64,000 bases of DNA from Haloferax sulfurifontis ATCC BAA-897 (GTDB taxonomy: Archaea; Halobacteriota; Halobacteria; Halobacteriales; Haloferacaceae). Shown piece by piece: positions 34,722-43,138 of this stretch. Location of the stretch: contig NZ_AOLM01000016.1 of the NCBI RefSeq assembly GCF_000337835.1, forward strand, positions 24,776-88,775. The letters are read 5' to 3'. The translations under genes and the position numbers were made by a program. The notes beneath the pieces are model-generated. The model did no database searches. It had not been told where the DNA came from and saw only the letters and a list, made by a program, of their open reading frames with translations. The stretch's first letter is position 1. Every line of letters starts with the position of its first letter.

Positions 34722-35159
34722 TTACGAGAGGTGCGTCACCGCGAGGTCGACCAGCGGCGAGTTCGCCCGGTCGAACGTCGCGATGGCCCCCGACCACTCG
34801 TCGTGCGGATAGATGGCGACGACGACCTCGTCGAACCACCTGATGACGGCGTTCAAATCCCCGTAGTCGCCGAGTTCGGGCTCGTTGACGGGCTCGCCGA
34901 GCGCCTTCATCACGAGCGTCTTCACGCGCTCGCCGCGCTCCTCGGGTCCGAGTGCCTCGTCGATATCCTCGCGGAGGTAGAGCAGTTCGAACGTCTCGCC
35001 GTCGTACTGACCGACCGCGCGCACGTCGGCGTCGTCGAGGTCGCGCAGGCTTCGGACGAACTGTCGGAGCGGGCTGTCGTCCCCGTTGCCGAAGTCGTCG
35101 GTCAGGTCCGCTTCGACGTCGCTGAGCGTCTCGTGTTCGGCGTCGTGACGGTCGTCCAT
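34722..35159 (-). CDS. Conserved haloarchaeal protein, unknown function
   Basis: A 145-residue acidic protein with a disordered start (DDRHDAEHETLSDVEADL), then an alpha/beta domain: VRAVGQYDGETFELLYLRED, and near the end DEVVVAIYPHDEWSGAIATFD. The domain resembles DUF7522-type haloarchaeal proteins from memory. It is convergent with the RecA-like gene upstream and divergent from serB. No motif points to an activity. Confidence 0.72.
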   Translation of the reverse strand: MDDRHDAEHETLSDVEADLTDDFGNGDDSPLRQFVRSLRDLDDADVRAVGQYDGETFELLYLREDIDEALGPEERGERVKTLVMKALGEPVNEPELGDYGDLNAVIRWFDEVVVAIYPHDEWSGAIATFDRANSPLVDLAVTHLS

Positions 35160-35304
35160 ACGTGCTTGTCAGGGAGACGACGGATAAATAGCTGTGCGCG
35201 GTCACCCCTCATTTCCCGCCGGTGGCCGACTCGCCAGCGCGCGTCCCCCGCCGCATAACTGCCGACGCGGAAGCTTTGAAACCCCGCGGCGACGACGGGC
35301 AGAT

Positions 35305-35952
35305 ATGCGCATCATCGCCTTCGACTTCGACGGCACGCTCTCGGACTCCGAGATGACGGTCCTCCTCGGCAAGAAGAACGGCACGGCCGACGAGATGGCC
35401 GACATCACCGAGCGGGCCATGAACGACGAGATGAGCTACGCGGAGAGCCTCCGGTCGCGCGCCCGCCTCCTCGAAGGCCTCGAAGAGGAACTCGCAGAAG
35501 AGGCCTACGGCGAGGTCGAACTCCGCCCCAGCGCGGCCGACCTCATCCAGCGCCTCCGCGACTACGGCCACCACGTCGCCATCTTCACCGGCGGGTTCGA
35601 ACGCGGTGTCGAGCGCGCGCTCGAAAAGGAGGGCGTCGAGGTCGACGACATCGTCTCGAACCGCCTGCCCGTGAAGGGCGGCCGCCTCACCGGCGACGTG
35701 GAGGGGTCGCTCATCGAGGGCACGAAGGACACGGCGCTGGAGAATCACGCCGCCGAACACGACGTCCCGATGGACCGCACTGTCGCGGTCGGCGACGGCG
35801 CGAACGACCTGCCGATGCTCGAAGTCGCCGGCCTCTCGGTCGGCTTCGTCCCCAAGGACGCGGTCCGCCCGGCCTGCGACGCCGTCGTCGCCTCCATGGA
35901 CCGACTCGGAAAGCTCTTCGAGAGCCACGGGATTCTCGACGCCGACGAGTAG
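35305..35952 (+). CDS. serB: Phosphoserine phosphatase
   Basis: A 215-residue HAD enzyme that completes serine synthesis. Motif I is FDFDGTLSDSE with nucleophile Asp7 and Asp9, motif II is IFTGGFERGVE, Lys for motif III is in RLPVKGGRL, and motif IV is VGDGANDLPML. The ATG at 35305 starts right at motif I; upstream codons are arginine-rich. SerA and SerB are both in the window, but a phosphoserine aminotransferase was not seen. Confidence 0.9.
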   Translation: MRIIAFDFDGTLSDSEMTVLLGKKNGTADEMADITERAMNDEMSYAESLRSRARLLEGLEEELAEEAYGEVELRPSAADLIQRLRDYGHHVAIFTGGFERGVERALEKEGVEVDDIVSNRLPVKGGRLTGDVEGSLIEGTKDTALENHAAEHDVPMDRTVAVGDGANDLPMLEVAGLSVGFVPKDAVRPACDAVVASMDRLGKLFESHGILDADE

Positions 35953-36003
35953 CCTGATTGTGGTCTGCTAACACTTATCATATTTCGGCCCGTAGCACCG
36001 CAC

Positions 36004-36195
36004 ATGCCAATCAGCGACGTCAACACGCCCGAGATCTGGGTGGCGGGCTTCGCCTTCGTGGTCCTCGCGCTCGCCGCCCTGTCCGAGGGCGTCGTCCTCT
36101 TCGACGTCCGGACACTCGGCGTCGACGAGTCGATTCCCGCGGCCGTGGCAGTCGTGGGGACGATGCTGGCGCTGTGGTGGTTCGACGACGGGTGA
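36004..36195 (+). CDS. Small two-helix membrane protein
   Basis: A 63-residue protein with helices at 11-30 (IWVAGFAFVVLALAALSEGV) and 44-60 (IPAAVAVVGTMLALWWF), both ends short and acidic. The start follows a TTATCATATTT stretch at about 35977-35987. It converges with lpdA, whose terminator begins at its stop codon. Function unknown. Confidence 0.65.
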   Translation: MPISDVNTPEIWVAGFAFVVLALAALSEGVVLFDVRTLGVDESIPAAVAVVGTMLALWWFDDG

Positions 36196-36224
36196 AAACA
36201 AAAAAGCCGGGCTGTTCTGCGGCG
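36195..36224 (-). terminator. Terminator of the lpdA operon
   Basis: On the minus strand, GCCG and CGGC form a short stem followed by TTTTTTGTTTT, right after the lpdA stop. The T-run also covers the end of the convergent small membrane gene. Confidence 0.6.
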
Positions 36225-36225
36225 T

Positions 36226-37653
36226 TTACCGATTCAGCGTGTGAATCGCCTGCCCGAGCGCGTTCTCGGCGGCCTCCATGACCGCTTCCGCGAGCGTCGG
36301 GTGAGTGTGGATGGTCGAGGCCACGTCTTCGAGCGTCGCGCCCATCTCGATGGCGAACGCGAGTTCGGCGATGAGCTCCGAGGCCTCGGGGCCGACGATT
36401 TGCGCCCCGAGGACGAAGCCGGACTCCTCGTCGGCGACGACGCGGACGAAGCCGTCTGCGTGGTTCGTCGTCAGCGCGCGGCCGGACGCCCGGAACGGCA
36501 TCTGCCCGACGACGGGCGTGAAGCCGGCTTCCTCGGCGTCGGCCTCGGTCATGCCGACCGTGCCGATTTCGGGGTCGGTGAAGACGGCGGCGGGGACGGC
36601 CTGACTGTCGAAGGCGACCGGTTCGCCGGCGACGTGCTCGGCGGCGACGATGCCCTCTTTCGAGGCGACGTGCGCGAGCATCGGCGTGTCCTCGACCACG
36701 TCGCCGACGGCGTAGATGTGCTCCACGTCGGTGCGGCGGCACTCGTCGACCGAGAGGAACCCGCGGTCGTCGGCGTCGAGGCCGGCGCTCTCGATGTCCA
36801 TCGTGTCGGTGACGGGCGAGCGCCCGACGGCGACGAGCACCTTGTCGGCGCGGTACTCGTTTTCCTCGCCGTCTTCGGTCTCGGTCGTCACCATGATGCC
36901 GTCGTCCTCCTCGCGCCAGCCGCTTGCTCCCTCGCCGAAGTGCATGTCGATGCCGAGGTCCTCGGCGCGCTTGCGGACGACGCGGGCCACGTCGGACTCG
37001 TAGCCCGGCAGGATGTCGTCGAGCATCTCGACGACGGTCACGTCCGCGCCGAGCTTGGCGAACGTCGTGGACAGCTCCATCCCGATGTAGCCGCCGCCGA
37101 CGACGACCAGTCGCTCCGGGACGGTGTCGGCTTCGAGGGCGTCCCGCGACGACCACACCGGCTCGTCGCCGAAGTCGAAGCCGGGTATCTGGATGACGCG
37201 CGAGCCGGTGGCGATGATGCAGTGTTCGAACTCGATGGTCTCCGAGCCCTGCCCCTCGCCGCCGTGGGCGATACGGACCGCGTTTTCGTCTTTGAACCGG
37301 GCGGTCCCCTCGATGAGGTTGACGCCGTTTGCCTTACAGAGCTTCTCGACGCCGCCTGTGAGTTGGTCCACGACGCCGTTCTTCCAGTCGCGCAGTTGCG
37401 ACATGTCGACGACGGGGTCGGCGTGGATGCCCATCTCCTCGGCGTTGCCCGCCTCGTGGGCGAGGTTCGCGCCCGTGATGAGCGCCTTCGAGGGGATACA
37501 GCCGTAGTTGAGGCAGGTGCCCCCGTAGGCGTCCTTCTCGACGAGCGTCGTGTCGATGCCGTTCTGTGCGGCGCGGATGGCGGCGACGTAGCCGCCCGGT
37601 CCCGCGCCGATGACGAGCAGTTCGGTTCCGGTTGCGATGTCTCCGACGACCAT
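36226..37653 (-). CDS. lpdA: Dihydrolipoyl dehydrogenase (E3)
   Basis: A 475-residue flavoprotein that reoxidises dihydrolipoamide with NAD. FAD loop VIGAGPGGYVAAI at 14-26, redox disulfide Cys47/Cys52 in GGTCLNYGCIPSK, NAD loop VVVGGGYIGMEL, and the active-site His-Glu pair near the end in IHTHPTLAE. Its ATG at 37653 shares one base with the E2 stop. It is last in the pdhA-pdhB-pdhC-lpdA operon. The H. volcanii E3 is a well-studied halophilic enzyme. Confidence 0.97.
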   Translation of the reverse strand: MVVGDIATGTELLVIGAGPGGYVAAIRAAQNGIDTTLVEKDAYGGTCLNYGCIPSKALITGANLAHEAGNAEEMGIHADPVVDMSQLRDWKNGVVDQLTGGVEKLCKANGVNLIEGTARFKDENAVRIAHGGEGQGSETIEFEHCIIATGSRVIQIPGFDFGDEPVWSSRDALEADTVPERLVVVGGGYIGMELSTTFAKLGADVTVVEMLDDILPGYESDVARVVRKRAEDLGIDMHFGEGASGWREEDDGIMVTTETEDGEENEYRADKVLVAVGRSPVTDTMDIESAGLDADDRGFLSVDECRRTDVEHIYAVGDVVEDTPMLAHVASKEGIVAAEHVAGEPVAFDSQAVPAAVFTDPEIGTVGMTEADAEEAGFTPVVGQMPFRASGRALTTNHADGFVRVVADEESGFVLGAQIVGPEASELIAELAFAIEMGATLEDVASTIHTHPTLAEAVMEAAENALGQAIHTLNR

Positions 37654-39230
37654 TATTCTAACACCAGCAGTTTGGGGTCTTCGAGCAGTTCCTTGACGCG
37701 GTTCGTGAATCGAGCGCCCTGCGCGCCGTCGACGATGCGGTGGTCGAACGAAAGCGAGAGGGTGAGGACCTTTCGCGGCACGACCTCACCGTCGACGACC
37801 CGCGGCTTGTCTTTGATGGCTCCGAGCGCGAGAATCGCCACCTCGGGGTAGTTGACGATGGGCGTCGCGTACTCGCCGCCGATGCCGCCGGTGTTGGTGA
37901 TGGTGAAGGTGCCGCCGCGCATCTCCTCGGGCGCGATTTTGCGGTTGCGGGCCTTCTCGACCTTCTCGTTCATCTCGTCGGCGAGTTCGAGCATGCCCTT
38001 GCGGTCCGCGTCGTGGACGACGGGGACGAGCAGGCCGGCGTCGGTCGCGGCCGCGACGCCGATGTTGTACTCGTCGCGCAGGACGATTTCCTCGTTTTCC
38101 TCGTCGAGTTGCGAGTTGAGGTACGGGAAGTCCTTCAGCGCCGCGACGACCGCCTTCATCACGAACGGCATATAGGTCAGCCGCGAGCCGCGCTCTTCGG
38201 CGACGGGCTTGAGCTGTTCGCGCAGTTCGACGAGCTCCGTCACGTCCACCTCGTCGTGGTGGGTGACGTGCGGCGCGGTGTACTTCGACCGCTGCATCTG
38301 GTCGCCGATGGCCTTGCGGACGCCCTTGTAGGGAACGCGCTCGCCGGCACCGGGTTCGACCTCTGCGCTCTCGGCCGCCGGCGACCCGCTCGTCGCCTCG
38401 GCGGTCGCGGTTCCGGCGTCGGCCTCGGCGGCCACCGCCTCGGCGTCCGCGGCCTGCGCCTCGCGCTGGGCCTGCGCGTACTCCTCGACGGCCTCGGGCG
38501 AGACGAACGCCTCGCCGTCGCGCATCTCGGTCGCGGGCACGGCGTCGATGTCGACGCCCTTCTCCTTGGCCAGCGCGCGGGTCGCGGGCGCGGCGAGCGT
38601 CTGCTCGCGGTCGGCGCTCTCGGCCGACGCGGCGGACGAGGTCGCCGATGCCGACGTTCCCTCGTCGCGCTTCGCGGTCGCGGATTTCCCGTTGGTCTGG
38701 ACGGTCCGCGGGCCGGTGGGTCCGTCGTCGCCTTCGCCGTCGTCTTCCGCGGCGGCGCGAACGTCGCCCTCGGTCACGCGGCCACTCGGGCCGCTCCCGT
38801 CGACGGATTCGAGACTGACGCCGAGTTCGCGGGCGAGCCGTCGGACGCTCGGCGGGGCGAACACGCGCCCGCCGGGACCGGACCCGTCGTCGCCAGCGTC
38901 GTCGGCACCGCTCTCGGCCGCCTCGGAATCGGGCGTTTCGGCGTCCGCGTCGGCGGCCTCGGCGTCTGCCGCGGCCTCGTCGTCGTCGCCATCTTCCTGA
39001 ATGGTGATGATGACGTTGCCGACGGGGACGACCTCGCCCTCCTCGGCGAGGAGTTCCTCTACCGTCCCGTTGAACGGCGAGGGCACGTCGACGAGCGCCT
39101 TGTCGGTCTCGACCTCCGCGAGCACCTGGTCTTCGGTTACCTCGTCGCCCGGCGCGACGTGCCACGTTACGAGTTCGCCTTCCGCGACGCCTTCGCCGAC
39201 GTCGGGGAGTTTGAATTCCTTGAGCGCCAT
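37653..39230 (-). CDS. pdhC: 2-oxoacid dehydrogenase dihydrolipoyl acyltransferase (E2)
   Basis: A 525-residue core subunit. Lipoyl domain at 1-80 with Lys44 in ETDKALVD; an acidic Ala/Asp linker; an E3/E1-binding domain at about 126-157 (PPSVRRLARELGVSLESV); a second, degenerate binding-domain-like segment at about 212-250 (APATRALAKEKGVDIDAV); and the catalytic domain from about 298 with HxxxDG as His497 and Asp501 in SFDHRIVDG. It transfers the acyl group from E1 to CoA. Two binding domains are unusual. Confidence 0.95.
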   Translation of the reverse strand: MALKEFKLPDVGEGVAEGELVTWHVAPGDEVTEDQVLAEVETDKALVDVPSPFNGTVEELLAEEGEVVPVGNVIITIQEDGDDDEAAADAEAADADAETPDSEAAESGADDAGDDGSGPGGRVFAPPSVRRLARELGVSLESVDGSGPSGRVTEGDVRAAAEDDGEGDDGPTGPRTVQTNGKSATAKRDEGTSASATSSAASAESADREQTLAAPATRALAKEKGVDIDAVPATEMRDGEAFVSPEAVEEYAQAQREAQAADAEAVAAEADAGTATAEATSGSPAAESAEVEPGAGERVPYKGVRKAIGDQMQRSKYTAPHVTHHDEVDVTELVELREQLKPVAEERGSRLTYMPFVMKAVVAALKDFPYLNSQLDEENEEIVLRDEYNIGVAAATDAGLLVPVVHDADRKGMLELADEMNEKVEKARNRKIAPEEMRGGTFTITNTGGIGGEYATPIVNYPEVAILALGAIKDKPRVVDGEVVPRKVLTLSLSFDHRIVDGAQGARFTNRVKELLEDPKLLVLE

Positions 39231-39233
39231 CGT

Positions 39234-40217
39234 TCAGAAGTTCACCGCCTCACGAATACCTTCTTCGACGCGGGCGACCGAGGGGAGGTAGTAGTCCTCC
39301 AGCGCGTACAGCGGGTACGGCACGTCGTAGCCCGCGACGCGCTTGACCGGCGCTTCCTGGTAGAGTAGCGCCTCCTCCTGAATCGTCGCCGTGATTTCGG
39401 CGCCGAGGCCGCCGTTCTTCGGGGCCTCGTGGACGACCACCGCGCGGCCGGTCTTCTTGAACGACTCGACGATGGTCTCGCGGTCGAGCGGCGAGATGGT
39501 GCGGATGTCCACGACCTCGGCGTCGATGCCCTCGTCTTCGAGGTTCTCGACGGCTTCGAGCGTCGGGCGCGTCATCGCGCCGAAGGTGAACACGGACACG
39601 TCCGTGCCCTCGCGGCGGACGGCGGCCTCGCCGATGGGGACCGTGTAGTCCTCCTCGGGGACCTCGCCGCGGAACGCCCGGTAGATGAGCTTCGGTTCCA
39701 TGAAGATGACCGGGTCGGGGTCGCGGATGGCGGAGATGAGCAGTCCCTTCGTGTCGTACGGCGTCGAGGGGATGACGACCTTCAGGCCGGCCTCGTGCGC
39801 GTAGAACATCTCCTTGGACTCCGAGTGCGACTCGGGGGCGCGGATGCCGCCCCCGTAGGGCGCCCGAAGCACCATCGGGAGCGTGTAGCGGCCGCGAGTG
39901 CGGTTGCGGAACCGCGACATGTGGCTCACGATTTGGTCGAAACCGGGGTACATGAAGCCGGAGAACTGAATCTCGGGGACCGGCTTCAGCCCCATCGCGG
40001 CCATGCCGACGGCCGTGCCGACGATGCCCGATTCGGCCAGCGGCGTGTCGATGACGCGGTCGTCGCCGAACTCGTCCCACAGTCCCTCCGTGGCCCGGAA
40101 GACGCCGCCGTTCTTGCCGACGTCCTCGCCCATGACGAGCACCTCGTCGTCGAGGTTCATCTCGGTGTAGAGACCGTCCCGTACCGCCTGCACGATGGTG
40201 AGGTTCTGACTGCTCAT
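39234..40217 (-). CDS. pdhB: 2-oxoacid dehydrogenase E1 beta subunit
   Basis: A 327-residue transketolase-like subunit. It has EDVGKNGGVFRATEGL, RVIDTPLAESGIVG, VLRAPYGGG (residues at the TPP site) and the C-terminal domain beginning VVDIRTISPLD. Together with the alpha subunit it decarboxylates a 2-oxoacid and passes the acyl group to lipoate. Its ATG overlaps the pdhA stop by four bases, and it is three bases before the E2 gene. Confidence 0.95.
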   Translation of the reverse strand: MSSQNLTIVQAVRDGLYTEMNLDDEVLVMGEDVGKNGGVFRATEGLWDEFGDDRVIDTPLAESGIVGTAVGMAAMGLKPVPEIQFSGFMYPGFDQIVSHMSRFRNRTRGRYTLPMVLRAPYGGGIRAPESHSESKEMFYAHEAGLKVVIPSTPYDTKGLLISAIRDPDPVIFMEPKLIYRAFRGEVPEEDYTVPIGEAAVRREGTDVSVFTFGAMTRPTLEAVENLEDEGIDAEVVDIRTISPLDRETIVESFKKTGRAVVVHEAPKNGGLGAEITATIQEEALLYQEAPVKRVAGYDVPYPLYALEDYYLPSVARVEEGIREAVNF

Positions 40218-41320
40218 TCTCTGAGGAATCCTTCGTCGCCGAACTTCTCGCGGAGCGCCTCGAACTCCTCGTACTGTGCCTGAATCTCCGGGGTCCGCTC
40301 GGCGTAGGCGTAATCGAACATCTCGCTCGGGTCCGGACGCGGGTCGGACTCGGCCGCCTCGATGGCGTCGGCGACCCGCTGTTTCACGTCTTCTTCGATG
40401 GACTCGACGGTCTCGTCGTCGATGCGGCCCGTCTCGCGGAGGAACGACTCCAGCCGCGGAATCGGGTCTTTCGCCTTCCACTTTTCGACCTCGTCGTCGT
40501 CGCGGTAGACGGTGGGGTCGTCGGCGGTCGTGTGCGCGCCGAAGCGGTACTGGACCGCCTCGATGAGCGTCGGGCGGCCCTCGCCCTCGCCGGGGTTCTT
40601 CGCCTTGTCGAGCGCCGCCTTCGTCACGGAGTAGACCGCGAGCGGGTCCATCCCGTCGACCTGCACGCCGTCGATGCCGTAGGCGGTCGCCTTCTGCGCT
40701 AGCGTCTCGGCGGCGGTCTGTCGCTCCCGCGGCACCGAGATGGCCCACTGGTTGTTGTTACAGAAGAAGACGTTCGGGGTGTCGAAGACGCCCGCGAAGT
40801 TCAGTCCCTCGTGGAAGTCGCCCTCGGAGGTCGCGCCGTCGCCGAAGTAACAGATGACGGCCGTGTCGTCCTCGCCGCGGAGCTTCTTCGCCCACGCCGC
40901 GCCGGTCGCGTGCGGAATCTGCGAGGCGATGGGGACCGCGGGCGGAAAGAGGTTCACGCCCTCGGGCATCTCGTTGCCCTTCTCGTGGCCCATCCAGTAC
41001 AGAAGCGTCTGCTTCAGCGGGAGGCCCCGGAGCAACGACGCGCCGTGTTCGCGATAGCTCGGAACCATCCAGTCCTGTTCGTCGAGCGCGAGCGCGCTCC
41101 CGATCTGTGCGCCCTCCTGTCCCGACAGCGGCGGATACGTCCCCATCCGCCCCTGTCGCTGGAGACTCACCGCCCGCGTGTCGAAGTGCCGGGCGAGACG
41201 CATGTAGCGGTACATCTCGACGAGCGTCTCGTCGTCGACGTCGGGGACCTCGCCGACGACGGTCCCGTCCTCGTCGAGCACTCGTACCTGGTCCTGCGGG
41301 TCGCGTTGAAGCACGCTCAC
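40214..41320 (-). CDS. pdhA: 2-oxoacid dehydrogenase E1 alpha subunit
   Basis: A 368-residue TPP enzyme. The TPP motif is GDGATSEGDFHEGLN to NNNQWAIS, followed by phosphorylation-loop-like RFGAHTTADDPT without a kinase target serine. I chose the GTG at 41320: AGGAGG lies eight bases upstream, an excellent Shine-Dalgarno site. A longer frame to 41434 has no such site and reads through AT-rich promoter DNA. Sequence cannot separate pyruvate from branched-chain 2-oxoacid substrate; the two-subunit E1 fits both. An eight-codon mini-ORF overlaps the start. Confidence 0.93.
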   Translation of the reverse strand: MSVLQRDPQDQVRVLDEDGTVVGEVPDVDDETLVEMYRYMRLARHFDTRAVSLQRQGRMGTYPPLSGQEGAQIGSALALDEQDWMVPSYREHGASLLRGLPLKQTLLYWMGHEKGNEMPEGVNLFPPAVPIASQIPHATGAAWAKKLRGEDDTAVICYFGDGATSEGDFHEGLNFAGVFDTPNVFFCNNNQWAISVPRERQTAAETLAQKATAYGIDGVQVDGMDPLAVYSVTKAALDKAKNPGEGEGRPTLIEAVQYRFGAHTTADDPTVYRDDDEVEKWKAKDPIPRLESFLRETGRIDDETVESIEEDVKQRVADAIEAAESDPRPDPSEMFDYAYAERTPEIQAQYEEFEALREKFGDEGFLRE

Positions 41321-41340
41321 GGGAGAACCCTCCTGTTCAT
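41317..41340 (-). CDS. Seven-residue leader mini-ORF overlapping the pdhA start
   Basis: ATG AAC AGG AGG GTT CTC CCG TGA encodes MNRRVLP. Its TGA overlaps the pdhA GTG as GTGA, and its AGG AGG codons are the pdhA Shine-Dalgarno site. A TATA-like AATATAAC centred at about 41367 predicts transcription start at the ATG. It may be a translated leader or simply an RBS accident. Confidence 0.35.
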   Translation of the reverse strand: MNRRVLP

Positions 41341-41362
41341 GGCAAAATCGACACCCGCCGGC

Positions 41363-41386
41363 GTTATATTGTTTTCGTATATAATT
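41363..41386 (-). promoter_or_regulatory. pdhA: Promoter of the pdhABC-lpdA operon
   Basis: On the minus strand two TATA-like elements occur, AATTATATAC (about 41377-41386) and AATATAAC (about 41363-41370), in a locally AT-rich stretch. They would start transcripts about 40 and 20 bases before the pdhA GTG. Confidence 0.5.
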
Positions 41387-41653
41387 TACTTTGGCTCGGA
41401 ATATTGCGGTTCGCGTCGTGCTATGTAAACTCACGCGGGGTAAAATTGGACATTTTCGATTCTAAACGATTCTTCCTGACGTTCATTAGTGTGAACCCAC
41501 ACATCGCCGAGAAATAATCGGAAATATCGACAGCATTGCAGGACTGTTTCGGGGCGGGCGCGGGGTCAGACCCGGATGTCGGACCCGGGTGGCTGAGTCG
41601 CGCGGACGGGGGCGGTACGGCGGACGCAGTCGGTGCGTCGCGGCGGCCGCGAC
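41387..41653. other. Intergenic region between the pdh operon and lipA
   Basis: AT-rich up to about 41540, then GC-rich. The open frames here have no acidic or codon signature of this organism. No tRNA or known RNA motif was recognised. Confidence 0.4.
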
Positions 41654-42589
41654 CTACTGTCCGGCGGCCGCGCGGGCGGCCTGCCGCGCCTCCTCGACGC
41701 TCGACCCCTCGCGGAGGAGCGCGTCCACGAACAGTTCGCCGGCCTTGTACGACGACCGGACCATCGGGCCGGACGCGCAGTAGAGAAAGCCCAGTTCGTC
41801 CTCCGCGACGCGCCGCCACGTCTCGAAGGCGTCGGGGTGGACGTACTCGAACACGTCGAGGTGGCTCCGGGAGGGCTGGAGGTACTGGCCGAACGTGACG
41901 ATGTCCACGTCGGCCTCGCGGAGGTCCGAGAGGGTCTGGTAGACCTCGTGGGCGTGCTCGCCGAGGCCGAGCATGACGGAGGTCTTCGTGTGAATGTCGG
42001 ACTCGTCTGTCACCTGCTGGAGCACCGAAAGCGACTGCTCGTAGCCGGCGCGGCGGTCCCGAATCGGCCACTGGAGGCGCTCGACGGTCTCGATGTTGTG
42101 GGCGATGACGTCGGGCCCGGCGTCGATTATCTTTCGGACGTGTTCGGGTTCGCCCTGGAAGTCGGGAATCAGCACCTCGACGAGCACTTCGGGGTCGCGG
42201 CGCTTGATTTCGCGGATGGTCTCGGCGAAGTGGGCCGCGCCCTGGTCCGGCAGGTCGTCGCGGTCCACGGAGGTCAACACGACGTAGTCGAGGCCGATTT
42301 CGGTCACCGCGTCGGCGACGTTCGCCGGCTCGTCGGGGTCCAGCGGCTCCATCCCACCGGTCGTCACGTCGCAGAAGTTACACCCGCGCGAGCACCGGTC
42401 GCCCATGAGCATGAACGTGGCCGTGCCGGGGCCGTCGCGGCCGCTCCAACACTCTCCGAGGTTCGGGCAGTTCGCCTCCTCGCAGACGGTGTTGAGGTTC
42501 CGGTCCCGGAGCGTCGATTTGATATCGGTGAAACGCCGGCCCGATGGCGGTCGCATCTTCAACCAGTCTGGCTTCCGCCGCGTGCGCAT
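41654..42589 (-). CDS. lipA: Lipoyl synthase
   Basis: A 311-residue radical-SAM enzyme that inserts two sulfurs into protein-bound octanoyl groups, making the lipoyl cofactor of E2. Radical-SAM cluster CSRGCNFC, auxiliary cluster ligands in CEEANCPNLGEC, and the conserved C-terminal motif GPMVRSSYKAGE with its serine ligand. The start is the ATG at 42589; the upstream frame extension lacks the domain. It lies upstream of the pdh operon on the same strand, beside its client complex. Confidence 0.96.
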   Translation of the reverse strand: MRTRRKPDWLKMRPPSGRRFTDIKSTLRDRNLNTVCEEANCPNLGECWSGRDGPGTATFMLMGDRCSRGCNFCDVTTGGMEPLDPDEPANVADAVTEIGLDYVVLTSVDRDDLPDQGAAHFAETIREIKRRDPEVLVEVLIPDFQGEPEHVRKIIDAGPDVIAHNIETVERLQWPIRDRRAGYEQSLSVLQQVTDESDIHTKTSVMLGLGEHAHEVYQTLSDLREADVDIVTFGQYLQPSRSHLDVFEYVHPDAFETWRRVAEDELGFLYCASGPMVRSSYKAGELFVDALLREGSSVEEARQAARAAAGQ

Positions 42590-42856
42590 AGGCAGTTCTT
42601 GCGGGGCGACGGGCAAAAACGTGAGGATTGGTCCGCCGTCTGTCGGGTTGGCGGCACAATCGCTGGCCCGAGGCGACCGAACCCACGTCGCCACGACACC
42701 GTTCGGCCGAACCACGTTCTATGTTAGCACATGTTGTTCAGAATCGTTCAAACGAACAGTTCTATCACGGAAAACGAAAACTCATGGGCGAATACATCAC
42801 GACTTTCCATCAAACAGCATGTACGACCGTGCTAGATTTATCACTTACCTGAAAAA

Positions 42857-42865
42857 CTTATATTC
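42857..42865 (+). promoter_or_regulatory. TATA box of a 35-residue microprotein gene
   Basis: CTTATATTC, a good archaeal TATA element, lies 26 bases before the GTG at 42887 in a locally AT-rich region. Confidence 0.55.
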
Positions 42866-42886
42866 GAGTAAAGACTTCCATCGAGT

Positions 42887-42994
42887 GTGAACTGGAAACA
42901 CCGCCGCGACATGACGAAGGCCGAATCGAAGAAGCACGAGGCCACCGCGGGGACGAACTGGTCGTTCATCGCCGCGCTCGCCGGCGCCGCGTAA
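42887..42994 (+). CDS. 35-residue leaderless microprotein, unknown function
   Basis: Read by hand: GTG AAC TGG AAA CAC CGC CGC GAC and on to TAA at 42992. The peptide begins with a basic section (WKHRRDMTKAESKKHE) and ends in a hydrophobic WSFIAALAGAA. 33 of 35 codons end in G or C, as in real genes here. An ATG at 42911 would give 27 residues. It could sit at the membrane. No family recognised. Confidence 0.45.
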   Translation: MNWKHRRDMTKAESKKHEATAGTNWSFIAALAGAA

Positions 42995-43138
42995 GCGGGC
43001 CCGCACCTCGGTCCCCGAATCGACCCTCCCCCTACCACCCACCAACCTCAGCCCCTCCGTTTTCCGCTCGTTCGACACCCGCGAGCCGCCGCGCCGGATG
43101 GAGAAACGCCTTTCCCCACGGACGACTCGGCTTCGTGT

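Noticed and set aside
41321..41434. N-terminal extension of pdhA to a GTG at 41434
   Set aside because: The extension reads through the TATA elements, has AT-rich codons, and no Shine-Dalgarno site; the GTG at 41320 has AGGAGG.
42841..43078. A 77-codon minus-strand frame opposite the 35-residue microprotein
   Set aside because: Arg/Gly/Val-rich, not acidic, and no promoter was seen; the plus-strand reading has better codon use and a TATA box.
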